Source: Candidatus Omnitrophota bacterium | Lineage (GTDB): Bacteria; Omnitrophota; Gorgyraeia; S143-82 | Direction of reading: 5' to 3' | Assembly (NCBI GenBank): GCA_027065215.1 | Contig: JAMOOT010000064.1 | Coordinates: 1-16,359, forward strand | Length of the DNA: 16,359 nt | In this document: positions 6,810 through 14,946 of the stretch, one piece after another | How the letters are laid out: every line of letters begins with the position of its first letter | Numbering within the stretch: the first letter of the stretch is position 1 | Notes under the pieces: model-generated | Databases searched by the model: none | What the model was told of the DNA's origin: nothing | Seen by the model: the letters and a program-made list of their open reading frames with translations, nothing else | Program-made: the position numbers and the translations under genes

Positions 6810-7596
6810 TTGGTTTTATTGGCTTTCCTTTACCGTATTTGGCTTGATCTGGGGCAGTTTCTTAAACGTCTGCATTTATCGTTGGCCCAAAGACCCGCCA
6901 GAGAACAACATCATCAGCCCGCGTTCGTATTGTCCAAATTGCAGACACACGATAGCGTGGTATGACAACATCCCGATATTAAGTTTTATATTACTCAGAG
7001 GAAGATGCCGTCATTGTGGGGAGAAAATATCCTTACGGTATCCCTTAGTAGAACTAAGCAGTGCCGGTATATGGCTATTGTGTTATAACCTCTGGGGCAT
7101 ATCTGCGTATACATTCATCTTCATTCTATATTTTTCTCTTCTTTTTGTGGCAAGCGTAGTGGATATAGAACACAGGATAATCCCTGATGAGGTCAGCGTA
7201 GGAGGTGCCATCTTAGGGTTGATCATAAGCGCCATTGTTCCCGGTCTTCATGGAACCTCATCTCATTTTCAGGGATTTTTAAGCAGTTTCATCGGTGCAC
7301 TGACAGGCGGTGGCCTTATATATCTGGTAGCAGTAATAGGTGAATTTATTTTTAAGAAAGAGGCTATGGGTGGGGGAGACGTAAAACTGCAGGCTATGAT
7401 AGGTGCATTTTTAGGATGGAAGTGGGCAATTCTGTCCTTTTTCGTAGGTTGCTTTATAGGATCTGCAATCGGAATCTATCAACTCATCCGCTATAAAGAT
7501 AACACCCTTCCCTTTGGCCCTGCCTTGGCTATGGGATCAATCGTATGCCTATTCTGGGGAGACAAAATCTTACATCTCCTTTTCCCGATATATTAG
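6796..7596 (+). CDS. pilD: Prepilin peptidase / N-methyltransferase (type IV prepilin processing)
   Basis: This inner-membrane aspartic protease cleaves the leader of type IV pilins and type II secretion pseudopilins, then methylates the new N-terminus. The 266-residue protein shows the bifunctional layout: GSFLNVCIYRWP (20-31), a zinc-binding four-cysteine domain CPNC...CRHC (C46, C49, C71, C74), then the peptidase part with catalytic aspartates D123 (VVDIEHRIIPDEV) and D195 (MGGGDVKLQAMIG). There are about seven or eight hydrophobic segments. ATG 6796 is chosen because the protein then starts just before its first membrane helix and has a GAGGAG site at 6783-6788; a longer in-frame reading from 6742 would overlap the previous gene further. 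No pilin gene is in the window, although a PilM-like gene is upstream. This is the last gene before the gap that precedes the CRISPR locus. Confidence 0.94.
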   Translation: MIIPDWFYWLSFTVFGLIWGSFLNVCIYRWPKDPPENNIISPRSYCPNCRHTIAWYDNIPILSFILLRGRCRHCGEKISLRYPLVELSSAGIWLLCYNLWGISAYTFIFILYFSLLFVASVVDIEHRIIPDEVSVGGAILGLIISAIVPGLHGTSSHFQGFLSSFIGALTGGGLIYLVAVIGEFIFKKEAMGGGDVKLQAMIGAFLGWKWAILSFFVGCFIGSAIGIYQLIRYKDNTLPFGPALAMGSIVCLFWGDKILHLLFPIY

Positions 7597-7873
7597 GGAG
7601 GAGTATGTGGAGTGGGTATTTTAAAAAGGGGGTGATTAAGGAGGAAGTCAGAAAAAAGAATTAAATGTTTTTACTCTTATCTCTTTTGGGGGGCACTTAT
7701 ACCAATATGGATAGAAAAATATCATGAGAAAGTAGAATACTGTCATTTGTTTTTGTTGTATTTGTGGTAAAAAGGATTTATGTTGAGTTTGTGATGTCAA
7801 ATAGGTAGTTGAGCAATGGAATTTTCCGAGTATTTAGAAATATGTTTTGATGAATTTTTATTGGAGGCTGAAA
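7597..7873 (+). other. Intergenic gap between pilD and cas3, no convincing gene
   Basis: This 277-nt AT-rich stretch separates the housekeeping run from the cas operon and must hold the cas promoter if the operon has its own. I see no strong -35/-10 pair: TTGTTG (7753-7758) with TTTATG (7777-7782) at 18 nt is the best weak match. Three Shine-Dalgarno-like strings occur at its left end (GGGAGGAG at 7596-7603, AAGGGGGTGA at 7626-7635, AAGGAGG at 7638-7644). Only ORFs of 19 and 20 codons follow them (7605-7664 and 7665-7727), with no recognisable product. A 23-codon ORF at 7816-7887 overlaps the cas3 start. No hairpin followed by a T-run, tRNA or stray CRISPR repeat was found. Confidence 0.6.
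7863..7867 (+). promoter_or_regulatory. Ribosome binding site that fixes the cas3 start at GTG 7874
   Basis: GGAGG ends 6 nt before GTG 7874. In-frame TTG 7847 and ATG 7850 lie upstream but have no purine-rich site at a suitable distance. From GTG the protein begins just before the HD domain, as usual for Cas3. Confidence 0.6.
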
Positions 7874-10492
7874 GTGGGAAGGTTTAATAGAGAAGGGTAT
7901 ATTAGTAAAGAAGAAATTCCTCCTTTGGAACTTGATAAATGTTTGGCAAAAACTAAATATGTACATGGGAGACGTGTTAAAGGACAGAATGTTTTGGAAC
8001 ATTGTATTTTATCTGGTTTAGTTGCTCAAGTACTTATACAACGAATCCCTGAGGCAATTTTTACTTTTCCTTCGAATGCAATTGGCTTTGTCGTTGCATT
8101 ACATGACATTGGTAAACTTAATCCCGGATTTCAAGCAAAGATTTATCGTTCTCTGGGAGAGAGTAATGTGCTTTCTGGGATATCTAACTTAGTCGATAAG
8201 GATAGAGAATGGAAATACCATTTCAGTGTTGGACGTAATTGGTTGTTCCATAGAATGTTAAATAAGGGTATATCCGAAAAGTTAGCCTATATAATAGGTG
8301 CACATCATGGAGGCAAGTTTTATGTGGAGGAGTTTATATCTGACTACGGAGGTCCTGGTTGGAGTGCTGTTAGAGAAGAATTTATTTCAAAATTAGAAAA
8401 ATATTTTGATATTAGTGCGAAGGAAGTTTTTTCTCTTGCTCTTTCGCAAGAAGAATTATATTTGCTTGCTGGAATTACTTGTGTTTCAGATTGGATTGCT
8501 TCCTGTGAGGGGTTGGCACATATAACGAAAACGGATTTTTATGGGGGAAAAAAGATAAATCTAATCAATAAAATAAATGTACTACTGGATGAGGCTGGTT
8601 TATTTTTTGATATACCGGTTAAACCGGGTCTGTCTTTTTCAAAGATTTTTGGTTTTGAACCAAATCTTTTTCAGTATCAATCTATAGAAGGACTAACATT
8701 TGATTCAGGAATGTATATTGTCGAAGCACCGATGGGATCTGGGAAAACCGAATTGGCTCTCTATATTGCTTATAAGATATTGGAAAAAGGTTTTGCGCGA
8801 GGAATATACTTTGCTCTTCCTACAAAAATTACCTCTGAAAGTATGTATGATAGATTTTTGGAGTTTGTGAAAAAAGTTGTCTCAAGAAATATTTCTCAAG
8901 TTAATTTGATCCATAGTATGAGTTGGATGTTTTTTGAATTCGGTTCAGATGCTTCTAGCTCTGGACCTTGGGCATCTTCGAATAGAAAAGCAATTTTGGC
9001 GCCATTTGCTGTAGGAACAGTAGATCAAGTATTGTTGGCAGTGATAAATGCTTATTTCTTTTTTGTGAGATTATTTGGGATATTAGGGAAAATAATAATT
9101 TTAGATGAGATTCACAGTTACGATGTCTACACGAGTACTATTTTACAAGAACTTATGGAACAATCTTTGGATTATAAATCAACATTGATTATATTAAGTG
9201 CTACCCTCTCTGATTTAGCCAAACAACGGTTATTGGGAAACATAATTAGTAAGTTTAAGTTGCCGGTAAGTTGGATAGTTGAAAAACAAGGATATCCACA
9301 AATTTCTTCTTTATCTTTGTGTTCTCCTCCTACTGTAATAACAAGTTCAGCAGAGTTACAGAGGACTGTGAAAACATCATTGATTTATGATGATATGTCT
9401 GCGGTTAGTGAAGCGTTAGAAGTGGCGAAAATAGGAGCACAAGTGATTTGGATAGAAAATACAGTAAAAGATGCGCAAGAAATGTTTAAAGTGTTAAGAG
9501 CAAGGGCAGAAGGGGAAAATGTTGAGGTAGGTCTTCTGCATTCCAGATTTGTCAGAGTAGATAGGAAAAATAAAGAAAGATATTGGATAGATATTTTAGG
9601 AAAAAACGGAATAGAAAAACGACTACAGAAGGGTAGAATCTTAGTAGGTACTCAAGTCTTGGAACAATCTTTGGATATAGATGGAGATTTTATGGTCTCA
9701 CGTATTGCTCCCCTTGATATGTTGCTTCAGAGAGTAGGACGTCTTTGGAGACATAAAAAGTTTGATAATATTCGGCCTATAAAAGACTCCAGATTTTGGA
9801 TTCTTTCCCCTGAATATTCTAAGATTTATACAGGTGAGAAACATTTCGGTTCATTTGAGTCTTTTTACCATACTTATTATTTGTATCGGACATTAGAATT
9901 ATTAAGCAAGATTTCAGTTATCGTTTTACCAAGAGATATTCGTCCATTGTTAAATGAGATATACTCTTTTAGAGATGAAAAAAATAAGTTGTGGATTGAG
10001 AAGTTAAATGAAGTTGAATTGCTACGGCGACAATTAGAAAGATCAGCAAGAATTTCTGTTTCTCGGAATATTGCTACTCCGTTGCCAGATGAAGAATATA
10101 CGACAAGAAATATCAACAAGAAGTTTGAGAAAGTAGATGTTTTATTGGTAAAGGAATATGATAAAGAAAAGAATAGGTTTCGTCTTTATAACGATACTGT
10201 TTTGGATCTAAGTCTACCTTTAAGAGGAAGAGACAAAAGAAAGGCTTATGCGAATATTATTGAGAATTCTGTCCCTGTTCCTCGGATAGAATTGTTGTCT
10301 CCTTGCAATGATGCTGTGTTGAGTTTATTTAGTGATGTAATAGAAGTGAATAAGGGCGAGTATCTTGGGGGAAGTGAACGTGTTTTTTCCGTGGCATTTT
10401 ATAAAAAGGAGAATGCTCCTCTGATGGATTTTGATGGAATAACTAATTTGGGTGCAATTTATTCTTCAAGAGTTGGATACAAGTTAATGTAA
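7874..10492 (+). CDS. cas3: CRISPR-associated helicase/nuclease Cas3 (type I-E)
   Basis: Cas3 is recruited by Cascade to an R-loop, nicks the displaced strand with its HD nuclease and degrades it while translocating by its SF2 helicase. The 872-residue protein has an N-terminal HD domain with metal-binding residues H43, H77-D78 (ALHDIGKLNPGF), H116 and H144-H145 (GAHHGG). The helicase follows: Walker A APMGSGKT (285-292), Walker B DEIH (411-414), SAT (442-444), TQVLEQSLDID (motif V region) and QRVGRLWRH (about 619-627). A C-terminal domain of about 200 residues completes the fold. Nothing is missing or frameshifted. Length is close to E. coli Cas3 (888). The start is GTG 7874. cas8e begins 15 nt after the stop, so the two are co-transcribed. 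Confidence 0.96.
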   Translation: MGRFNREGYISKEEIPPLELDKCLAKTKYVHGRRVKGQNVLEHCILSGLVAQVLIQRIPEAIFTFPSNAIGFVVALHDIGKLNPGFQAKIYRSLGESNVLSGISNLVDKDREWKYHFSVGRNWLFHRMLNKGISEKLAYIIGAHHGGKFYVEEFISDYGGPGWSAVREEFISKLEKYFDISAKEVFSLALSQEELYLLAGITCVSDWIASCEGLAHITKTDFYGGKKINLINKINVLLDEAGLFFDIPVKPGLSFSKIFGFEPNLFQYQSIEGLTFDSGMYIVEAPMGSGKTELALYIAYKILEKGFARGIYFALPTKITSESMYDRFLEFVKKVVSRNISQVNLIHSMSWMFFEFGSDASSSGPWASSNRKAILAPFAVGTVDQVLLAVINAYFFFVRLFGILGKIIILDEIHSYDVYTSTILQELMEQSLDYKSTLIILSATLSDLAKQRLLGNIISKFKLPVSWIVEKQGYPQISSLSLCSPPTVITSSAELQRTVKTSLIYDDMSAVSEALEVAKIGAQVIWIENTVKDAQEMFKVLRARAEGENVEVGLLHSRFVRVDRKNKERYWIDILGKNGIEKRLQKGRILVGTQVLEQSLDIDGDFMVSRIAPLDMLLQRVGRLWRHKKFDNIRPIKDSRFWILSPEYSKIYTGEKHFGSFESFYHTYYLYRTLELLSKISVIVLPRDIRPLLNEIYSFRDEKNKLWIEKLNEVELLRRQLERSARISVSRNIATPLPDEEYTTRNINKKFEKVDVLLVKEYDKEKNRFRLYNDTVLDLSLPLRGRDKRKAYANIIENSVPVPRIELLSPCNDAVLSLFSDVIEVNKGEYLGGSERVFSVAFYKKENAPLMDFDGITNLGAIYSSRVGYKLM

Positions 10493-10507
10493 GCAGAGGG
10501 GGATTAT

Positions 10508-11953
10508 ATGGCAAGGTGTTTCAATTTGATTGATGAAAAATGGATTTTGACTTCTTCTGGGAAAGTTTCGTTATTCGATATTTTTAATGATGATGTGGGT
10601 AGCGTTGGTAATTTGGTGGGAACTCCGTTAGAAAAGATTTCTGTTTTCAGGTTCTTGTTAGCGTTAATCCAGCGAGTTTGGACTCCTAAAAATAGAGATG
10701 AATGGAAGTCTATTTCATTACACGATATGCGGTGTATGGTGAAGGAATATTTGAACGAATGCTATGATTTATTTTGGCTTTATGATGAGGAACGACCTTT
10801 TCTTCAAGTAAGGTCAGACTATGAAAAGATGTTAAGATTTAAACCCATTCATCTGTTTAGAATAGAGACAAGTGATAATATGGTTATTACCTCGGACTTA
10901 CAGCAAACACCTGACGATATTACAAATGAAGAAAAAGTTAGACTCTTATTGGTTGCATTAAACTTTGCCTTAGCGCATAAAAAGTGGGGTGATGGTAGGA
11001 AAGTAGTTCCTAGTGCTCATACTGTAGGAAATGGTTTTGTTCTTGTGAATCTTTTGGGAGACTCTTTGTTAGAAACATTGAAATTTAACATGATAACCAG
11101 AGAAGAATTAGATAATTTGAAAATGTTTCCATATGGCTTAGGAATTGCGCCGTGGGAGACGGATATTTCCTTTGAGAATGAAAAAGAATTGTATAGGCTT
11201 AGGGAGTCATACCTGGGTATATTAGTGCCTTTGAGTAGACTTGTGAGATTTGATTTTAATAGTTCTAATGTATGGATTGGGCCCGGTCCAGTGGTTTATA
11301 CAAATAAGGAAGAAGAATTTGATCCATTTTGGTTACAGATAAGAGACTCGAATGGGAATATCATTTATAAAAAAACAGATGTGAATAAGGGAATAATAAA
11401 GGAGTTACCTGCATTGGTAGAGTATAGTAACTCAAGTGTACGTAGCTTTATCTTGGATTCTAATTTGGGTTATATTTATCATATTGCTTCAGGAGAATAT
11501 TTTGGGATGTTTATTGGGGGAATAAGTTTTTCTTCGCAGAGTGGAGGTAAATATATATCTGGCTCAGATGATTTGTTGGATTCTACCGTGAAGTTTCCAA
11601 TAGAGGCACTTTCTAAGGAATGGCTTAAATCTTTTAAACGAGATATCGAATTCGTAACCGAGTTGGGAGAAAGGCTATATTCCTCAATAAAGCAATATTG
11701 GCTTGAGATGAACAGAAAAAATAAACAGAAAAAAGCAATAGCTGAAAGAATAGCCAAAAAAGCGAGTGGAGAATTTTGGAAGGTAGTGACTGCAAAATTA
11801 GACACCATAATAGAATCTTCTCTAAGAGAGAATCTAAGAGAAAGGTTTTGCATAGAATTAAATAATGAAACGGTCTCTCTCTACAATACATTTTGTCCCC
11901 AGGATACTAGTAAACAAATGAAAGTCTGGGTAAAGTATGCTTGGTTCTTGTAG
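10508..11953 (+). CDS. cas8e: Cascade large subunit Cas8e (Cse1/CasA)
   Basis: Cas8e recognises the PAM, opens the target DNA and recruits Cas3. The 481-residue protein begins FNLIDEKWIL and continues with VSLFDIF, then FRFLLALIQRVWTPKNRDEW: the standard N-terminal signature of Cse1. A middle stretch with SAHTVGNGFVLVNLLGDSLLETLKFNMI corresponds to the conserved PAM-recognition face of the family; exact contact residues cannot be read from sequence alone. The C-terminal part (about 360-481) is helical and basic, matching the four-helix bundle of known structures. Length is slightly below the E. coli protein (502). The ATG at 10508 follows AGAGGGGG (10496-10503). cse2 begins 18 nt after the stop. 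Confidence 0.94.
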   Translation: MARCFNLIDEKWILTSSGKVSLFDIFNDDVGSVGNLVGTPLEKISVFRFLLALIQRVWTPKNRDEWKSISLHDMRCMVKEYLNECYDLFWLYDEERPFLQVRSDYEKMLRFKPIHLFRIETSDNMVITSDLQQTPDDITNEEKVRLLLVALNFALAHKKWGDGRKVVPSAHTVGNGFVLVNLLGDSLLETLKFNMITREELDNLKMFPYGLGIAPWETDISFENEKELYRLRESYLGILVPLSRLVRFDFNSSNVWIGPGPVVYTNKEEEFDPFWLQIRDSNGNIIYKKTDVNKGIIKELPALVEYSNSSVRSFILDSNLGYIYHIASGEYFGMFIGGISFSSQSGGKYISGSDDLLDSTVKFPIEALSKEWLKSFKRDIEFVTELGERLYSSIKQYWLEMNRKNKQKKAIAERIAKKASGEFWKVVTAKLDTIIESSLRENLRERFCIELNNETVSLYNTFCPQDTSKQMKVWVKYAWFL

Positions 11954-11971
11954 TTCAAAGAGGAGGTAGAT

Positions 11972-12517
11972 ATGCTGGTAAGGGAACGAATATGGGATTT
12001 TGTCTCTTATGTAATAGAAAGAAGTAAAAAGGATACAGGATTTCGAGCGCGGTTTGTAGTAGCAAATAACCCTGATTTGGAGTATAGGGTATGGCCATAT
12101 TTGGTAGAGTTTTGTGATATTGAAGATCCGGTTCAAAGATCTGCCTTTGCATTGGTGGGTTCTTATATTGCTCGAGCGAGATTGAAAAAGAATGGAGATC
12201 ATAGTTTAGGGGAAGCAATCAGAGAGACCAATACCATACTTTCTAAAAGACAATCTATTAGTAAGTCTAATTGGTTTACCCCTGGTGAAATGCGATTGCA
12301 GCGTATTATTTCCTGTCATTCTAAGAAAGAATTAATAGATGTTCTACGGAGAATATTTCCATGGATAGTTTCTAGTAGAGGTGTTGTTTTAGATAATGCG
12401 AAGTTATTGAGGGATATTCTTGAATGGGGAGAAGCAGTTAAACTAAGGTGGGTTAAAGAATTTTATAAGGAGGGAATCAATGTTGATAATAACTCGAATG
12501 TTGATAGATCCTCATGA
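11972..12517 (+). CDS. cse2: Cascade small subunit Cse2 (CasB)
   Basis: Two copies of Cse2 form the belly of the I-E Cascade and help hold the displaced target strand and crRNA. The 181-residue, mostly helical, basic protein has a central FALVGSYIARARLKKNGDHSLGEAIRE segment, a pattern characteristic of Cse2, and a second conserved helical part, GEMRLQRIISCHSKKELIDVLRRIFPWI. Length is near that of E. coli Cse2 (160). The ATG at 11972 follows a clear AGAGGAGGT site. Its last 38 nt overlap the start of cas6e in another frame. Cse2 is specific to type I-E among common subtypes, so it supports the subtype call. Confidence 0.92.
   Translation: MLVRERIWDFVSYVIERSKKDTGFRARFVVANNPDLEYRVWPYLVEFCDIEDPVQRSAFALVGSYIARARLKKNGDHSLGEAIRETNTILSKRQSISKSNWFTPGEMRLQRIISCHSKKELIDVLRRIFPWIVSSRGVVLDNAKLLRDILEWGEAVKLRWVKEFYKEGINVDNNSNVDRSS
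12467..12474 (+). promoter_or_regulatory. Ribosome binding site for cas6e inside cse2
   Basis: AAGGAGGG ends 5 nt before ATG 12480, within the cse2 coding sequence. It favours that ATG over the in-frame ATG at 12498, which has no such site at a normal distance. Confidence 0.65.
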
Positions 12518-13094
12518 AGTTTTAAAACAAAATATAAGTGATGTGTATCAATTACATAAGTTAGTGTACGCAATGTTCCCAAAATCGTCAAATGGTAGGG
12601 ATTTTTTGTTTTCATATGATTTTTATCCTAAAGGGGGGTGTAAAATAGAGGTTCTTTCTAAGCGTAGGCCAATAACTCCTTCTATTGGTAGATTAATGAG
12701 TAGAGAAGTTCCAAAGAGCTTTTGGGAATATAAGAAGTATCGGTTTGAGATATGGGCTAATCCTGTAATGCGAAAAGCCAAGGACAGAAGTATAGTACCA
12801 CTCAAAAAAGAAGAAACTGCAATTTCTTGGCTAATTCGTTCAATGAATAGAGTTGGTTTGAAAGTAAAGAAGGATTGGGTAGAAATAATAGGAAAGAGAA
12901 ATTTTAAATTTAACAAAAATGGACAAGATTGTACTATTTGGGGAGTTAAATTTCGTGGAAGATTAGAAAAAGAAGATAATGTTCGATTAGATAATGTTGT
13001 AATAAAGGGCATAGGTAGGGCAAAGGCCTTTGGCTTTGGGTTACTAAAATTAGTTCCGGTTAAAGAAGCAACAGAGAGGAGGGAAAAATGGTAG
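12480..13094 (+). CDS. cas6e: CRISPR repeat endoribonuclease Cas6e (Cse3/CasE)
   Basis: Cas6e binds the repeat hairpin in the pre-crRNA, cuts at the 3' base of the stem, and stays attached as the head of Cascade. The 204-residue protein has the N-terminal signature YQLHKLVYAMFP with Y23 and H26, aligning with the catalytic Tyr/His of Thermus Cse3 and the catalytic His of E. coli CasE. It also has FLFSYDF and IEVLSKRRP, and a C-terminal glycine-rich loop GIGRAKAFGFG (177-187) typical of Cas6 proteins. Two in-frame ATGs, at 12480 and 12498, each start an AATGTTGATA repeat; the first is chosen for its ribosome site. The gene lies between cse2 and cas7e, unlike the E. coli order where it follows cas5e. 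It overlaps cas7e by 7 nt. Confidence 0.93.
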   Translation: MLIITRMLIDPHEVLKQNISDVYQLHKLVYAMFPKSSNGRDFLFSYDFYPKGGCKIEVLSKRRPITPSIGRLMSREVPKSFWEYKKYRFEIWANPVMRKAKDRSIVPLKKEETAISWLIRSMNRVGLKVKKDWVEIIGKRNFKFNKNGQDCTIWGVKFRGRLEKEDNVRLDNVVIKGIGRAKAFGFGLLKLVPVKEATERREKW

Positions 13095-14209
13095 TAAATG
13101 ATGTGCGAGGGCTAAAGGTAGAGTTTCATATTTTGCAATCTTTTCCAGTGACTTGCTTAAATCGTGATGATGTTGGTGCTCCTAAGACTGCTGTGGTTGG
13201 GGGTACGATAAGGGCAAGAGTGTCTAGCCAGTGTTGGAAAAGAGCTGTTAGGATTATGATGAGAGAGTTAATGGGAGAAGATAATTTTCATTTAGGTAAG
13301 AGAACAAAGTATATATCTCAATTGGTTGCCAAACGATGTCAGGAATTAGGAGCTAATAAAGAACAGTCTAAAGTTTGTGGGGATGCTATTGCCTCTAAAT
13401 TATCGGGTAAGAAAGATGAAAGGGACTCCAATCAAACGGATACTCTTTTATTTATTAGTCCATCTGAGATAGAAAAAATATGTCAATTTTTGAAGGAAAA
13501 AGGTTTTTCTCACGGTGTTATTAAGAATGTAACGATAAAAGATATGTTAGAGTTAAGAAGTGGTAGTAGAAGTGCAATGGATGCTTATGATATTGCTCTA
13601 TTTGGTAGAATGGTAGCCGTTGAACCCATATTAAATATTGAAGGTGCTACATCTTTTTCTCATGCAATATCTACGCATAAAATTGTAAATGAAATAGATT
13701 TTTTCACGGCGGTAGATGATGAAATACAGGAAAAAGAAGACGAGACGGGTTCAGCACATATGGGGATATTAGAATATAACTCAGCTACTTACTATAGATA
13801 TGTAGGAGTAAATGTTACTCAGTTGTATGAAACGTTTGGAGAAGATAAAGGTATGACTATAGATGCAATGCGATATTTTATCAAAGCTTTATTTTTAGCA
13901 GTGCCCACCGGAAAACAGGCAAGTATGGCTGGATTGTCAGGTTGGGATTATGCACGTATATATGTAAGACGTGGCCAAGGACTTCAAGTTATGTTTGATA
14001 GTGCTATTAGACAGGGAGAACATGGAGGATATTTGAAGAAAAGTAGGGAATTTTTAAGGAAATATTTGGAAGAAAAAGAACGATTGTATGGTTCTTTATT
14101 TAGAAAGGTGAGTATGTTTGAGATAGGTGAAGGAGCAGAGAATGGGGTTAAGTGTATTGATGAGTTAATAGATAAAATCATCATCGATGTTGAATCACAT
14201 TTGGTATAG
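13088..14209 (+). CDS. cas7e: Cascade backbone subunit Cas7e (Cse4/CasC)
   Basis: Six copies of Cas7e form the helical backbone that holds the spacer part of the crRNA. The 373-residue RAMP protein starts with the classic signature HILQSFPVTCLNRDDVGAPKTAVVGG followed by RARVSSQCWKRAVR (residues 14-55), the thumb/palm segment of this family. SGSRSAMDAYDIALFGRM matches the conserved D-x-ALFGRM stretch, followed by ATSFSHAISTH. TGSAHMGILEYNSATYYRYVGVN and PTGKQASMAG further down are also typical. Length is close to the E. coli protein (363). The ATG at 13088 has a GGAGGG site within cas6e, and the gene overlaps cas6e by 7 nt. No frameshift or missing part is seen. Confidence 0.96.
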   Translation: MVVNDVRGLKVEFHILQSFPVTCLNRDDVGAPKTAVVGGTIRARVSSQCWKRAVRIMMRELMGEDNFHLGKRTKYISQLVAKRCQELGANKEQSKVCGDAIASKLSGKKDERDSNQTDTLLFISPSEIEKICQFLKEKGFSHGVIKNVTIKDMLELRSGSRSAMDAYDIALFGRMVAVEPILNIEGATSFSHAISTHKIVNEIDFFTAVDDEIQEKEDETGSAHMGILEYNSATYYRYVGVNVTQLYETFGEDKGMTIDAMRYFIKALFLAVPTGKQASMAGLSGWDYARIYVRRGQGLQVMFDSAIRQGEHGGYLKKSREFLRKYLEEKERLYGSLFRKVSMFEIGEGAENGVKCIDELIDKIIIDVESHLV

Positions 14210-14220
14210 GATTGTTAATA

Positions 14221-14227
14221 AGGGAGG
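14221..14227 (+). promoter_or_regulatory. Ribosome binding site that fixes the cas5e start at 14233
   Basis: AGGGAGG ends 5 nt before ATG 14233. An in-frame TTG at 14212 would put seven residues (ending IREAK) in front, upstream of the site. Confidence 0.7.
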
Positions 14228-14232
14228 CAAAA

Positions 14233-14946
14233 ATGATTCTCTTATTGTGGTTAGAAGGGCCTCTTCAGTCTTGGGGAGTGAATTCTAAATTTAATAGAAA
14301 AACTACTCTTTTTTTCCCTACCCGTTCAGCTTTATGTGGTATGCTCTGTTCTTCTATGGGGAAGAAAGGAGAACAAGAAGATTTTTTAACTATCTTAAGA
14401 CACACTAAATTGCATATTATAGGGTTTAGAAAGGACTTTAGAGTAAAAGGTAACATATTAAAAAAGGAGTGGCTTATAGAGGACTATCATACTGTAGGTA
14501 ACGGCTATAATAAGCGAGATCCGTGGGAAAATATGTGTATTCCTAAAAAAATTGATGGAAGCAATCCTAGTAATGTACCTGGGTCCAGAATCACTCACAG
14601 ATTTTATTTAGTAGATTGTGTATTTGCAGTAATGTGGGAGATGGAGGATTTATTAGCAAAACAATGTGCAGAGTCCTTGTCAGTCCCAGTTTATGATTTA
14701 TATCTTGGGCGAAAATCTTGTATTCCTTCAGAATTTATTTTCCAAGGGGTGTTTATAAAAGAAGAGAATGCTAGAGAAAGAATTAATGAGTTATCTCAGC
14801 AAAAGCATTTAAGGGAAGTATTTGAAGTAAAAGAAGTTCAAGAAGAAACGGAATATGAATTATGGGATGTTCCGATTAAATTCGGGAGATTTAAACGTTA
14901 TGATTATAGGTTTGTGGAAGTTGAGTGGAAGGGAGAATCTTACTAA
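14233..14946 (+). CDS. cas5e: Cascade subunit Cas5e (CasD)
   Basis: Cas5e caps the 5' end of the crRNA, gripping the repeat-derived handle, and contacts Cas8e. The 237-residue protein opens LLLWLEGPLQSWGVNSKFNRKTTLFFPTRSALCGML, the Cas5e N-terminal signature with the PT(R/K)SA(L/I)xGxL segment. YHTVGNGYNKRD, SRITHRFYLVDCVFAV and VYDLYLGRKSCIP are the later conserved blocks. Length is near the E. coli protein (224). The start is ATG 14233. The stop TAA ends at 14946, which is also the A of the cas1 ATG, so the two genes share one base. Confidence 0.94.
   Translation: MILLLWLEGPLQSWGVNSKFNRKTTLFFPTRSALCGMLCSSMGKKGEQEDFLTILRHTKLHIIGFRKDFRVKGNILKKEWLIEDYHTVGNGYNKRDPWENMCIPKKIDGSNPSNVPGSRITHRFYLVDCVFAVMWEMEDLLAKQCAESLSVPVYDLYLGRKSCIPSEFIFQGVFIKEENARERINELSQQKHLREVFEVKEVQEETEYELWDVPIKFGRFKRYDYRFVEVEWKGESY

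Noticed and set aside
7597..7873. Degenerate CRISPR repeat or second leader upstream of cas3
   Set aside because: No string resembling the repeat stem arms CCCCAC and GTGGGG at the right distance is present.
11858..12202. Long open frames on the minus strand, e.g. here and at 3427-3840, 4810-5082, 5876-6223 and 11479-11853
   Set aside because: They lie opposite well-supported genes, have no ribosome sites or recognisable motifs, and have the low-complexity composition of antisense frames.
12480..13094. Possible unknown accessory gene within the cas operon
   Set aside because: The Y-x-x-H N-terminal signature and the GIGRAKAFGFG loop identify it as Cas6e, so all genes of the operon are accounted for by known I-E components.
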